Below, piece after piece: positions 59,435 through 59,897 of a stretch of 59,897 bases of DNA. Every line of letters begins with the position of its first letter. Within the stretch, counting starts at the first letter, position 1. The DNA comes from a bacterium (GTDB lineage: Bacteria; Desulfobacterota; DSWW01), in contig JANQFG010000147.1 in the NCBI GenBank assembly GCA_028277985.1, positions 1 to 59,897 of the forward strand, written 5' to 3'. Position numbers and translations under genes: made by a program. Under the pieces are notes generated by a model, which saw only the letters and a list, made by a program, of their open reading frames with translations, did no database searches and was not told where the DNA came from.

Positions 59435-59897
59435 TCAGTCACCTGCCCCGGGACAGACATCGTCGATGCAGAATTCCTGGCCTCCGATCTTGAGACTCGA
59501 AATGGGACCGCCCAAGGTGAGGATGCCCTGGCCGCTGCCCGTGCACCCGGCGCCGACGCACGAGTAACTCACTCCGCCGACAGGGCCTGTGATGCTGCTG
59601 AAGTTCGACGCGTTCCTGAAATCATTGTTGACCTCGAGGTTCACGTTCCCTCCGTGTTCGGCGAACTTGATGACGACCCCACTACCCAGAAGGGGGAAAT
59701 CGAATTGCACGTTGACGTTGTTCAACACCAGCGACTGACCCGTACCGCCCGGGTCACACCAGCCCGACCCGACGATATCCCCATGTCCGGCGCTGGTCCA
59801 GATGCCGTTGGACCATTGAAACTGCGTCATGGTCATGGTCTGGCCGGAGTCGGTAATGCCGGATCCGACGCTGTACGACCCAGGTGTGGGATCCTCG
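59435..59897 (-). CDS. partial secreted protein, C-terminal end
   Basis: The reading frame has a stop at 59435-59437 and stays open to the window edge, so only the last 154 residues or so are seen. It is beta-rich, Gly/Ser/Asn-rich and has a few Cys (SYSCVGAGC, FCIDDVCPGAGD), as in exported proteins of this genome. No known domain. An internal ATG at 59836 is unlikely to be the start because the frame before it (DPTPGSYSVGSG) reads as normal protein. A terminator follows. Confidence 0.7.
   Translation of the reverse strand, partial: EDPTPGSYSVGSGITDSGQTMTMTQFQWSNGIWTSAGHGDIVGSGWCDPGGTGQSLVLNNVNVQFDFPLLGSGVVIKFAEHGGNVNLEVNNDFRNASNFSSITGPVGGVSYSCVGAGCTGSGQGILTLGGPISSLKIGGQEFCIDDVCPGAGD

Overview
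The window is about 59.9 kb of gene-dense, GC-rich DNA with the look of an uncultured deltaproteobacterium-like chromosome (Desulfobacterota/Myxococcota side). This is inferred from content: a tungsten/molybdenum aldehyde:ferredoxin oxidoreductase, acyl-CoA dehydrogenase and enoyl-CoA hydratase genes, a DUF362 Tat protein, NtrC-type sigma54 regulation, a nickel-pincer (LarA-like) isomerase homologue and several secreted proteins with MopE-type Asp-rich metal-binding motifs. No rRNA, tRNA, CRISPR array or insertion-sequence transposase was recognised. Most genes are ordinary chromosomal genes in short operons.

Layout. 0.2-4.1 kb: a lipid/acyl-CoA group (histidine phosphatase, acyl-CoA dehydrogenase, TetR regulator, geranylgeranyl-reductase-like flavoprotein). 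4.1-7.1 kb (minus): secreted unknown protein and D-aminoacylase. 7.1-8.0 kb: a 55-base perfect palindrome and a MazF-type toxin-antitoxin pair. 8.0-12.6 kb: TPP enzyme, lepA, hemW. 12.6-16.8 kb: secreted P460-like cytochrome, enoyl-CoA hydratase, cold-shock protein, hemolysin-III-like membrane protein, a gene remnant and a frameshifted beta-propeller lipoprotein. 16.8-21.4 kb: zinc-ribbon/SPFH pair, a large secreted propeller protein, a lower-GC methyltransferase. 21.7-26.4 kb: DUF362 protein and a minus-strand run sirtuin, methyltransferase, HD hydrolase, fbaB. 26.6-32.3 kb: YihY-type membrane protein, AOR, small membrane protein, secreted MopE protein, ferritin-like protein.

32.5-43.8 kb is the most coherent system: a zinc-type dehydrogenase overlapping a histidine kinase with a histidine-rich external loop, a divergent sigma54 response regulator, then a palindromic upstream site, a good sigma54 promoter and a metal-efflux operon of the CusCBA type (TolC, adaptor with three exact 46-residue metal-binding repeats, RND pump), bracketed by two related exported YHS-like Cys proteins. 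A two-component system probably senses a metal such as Cu, Ag or Zn and turns on export and periplasmic sequestration.

43.8-59.9 kb: an enoyl-reductase-like Rossmann protein, an 891-residue propeller with a C-terminal membrane tail, a small Cys-rich protein, a PilZ-XRE fusion, a LarA-like isomerase homologue with a membrane partner, pgi behind a 17-base repeat array, an eight-repeat Cys-rich lipoprotein, a phosphate transporter-PhoU fusion, and a four-gene group (ACAD10-like phosphotransferase, unknown protein, ribbon-helix-helix/zinc-ribbon protein, lipase). The third gene of that group has its own near-consensus promoter covered by a palindrome. A secreted protein runs off the right edge.

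The best candidates for something undescribed are the PilZ-XRE fusion, the phosphotransferase/RHH/lipase group with its apparently self-controlled leaderless promoter, and the details of the sigma54 metal-efflux circuit.
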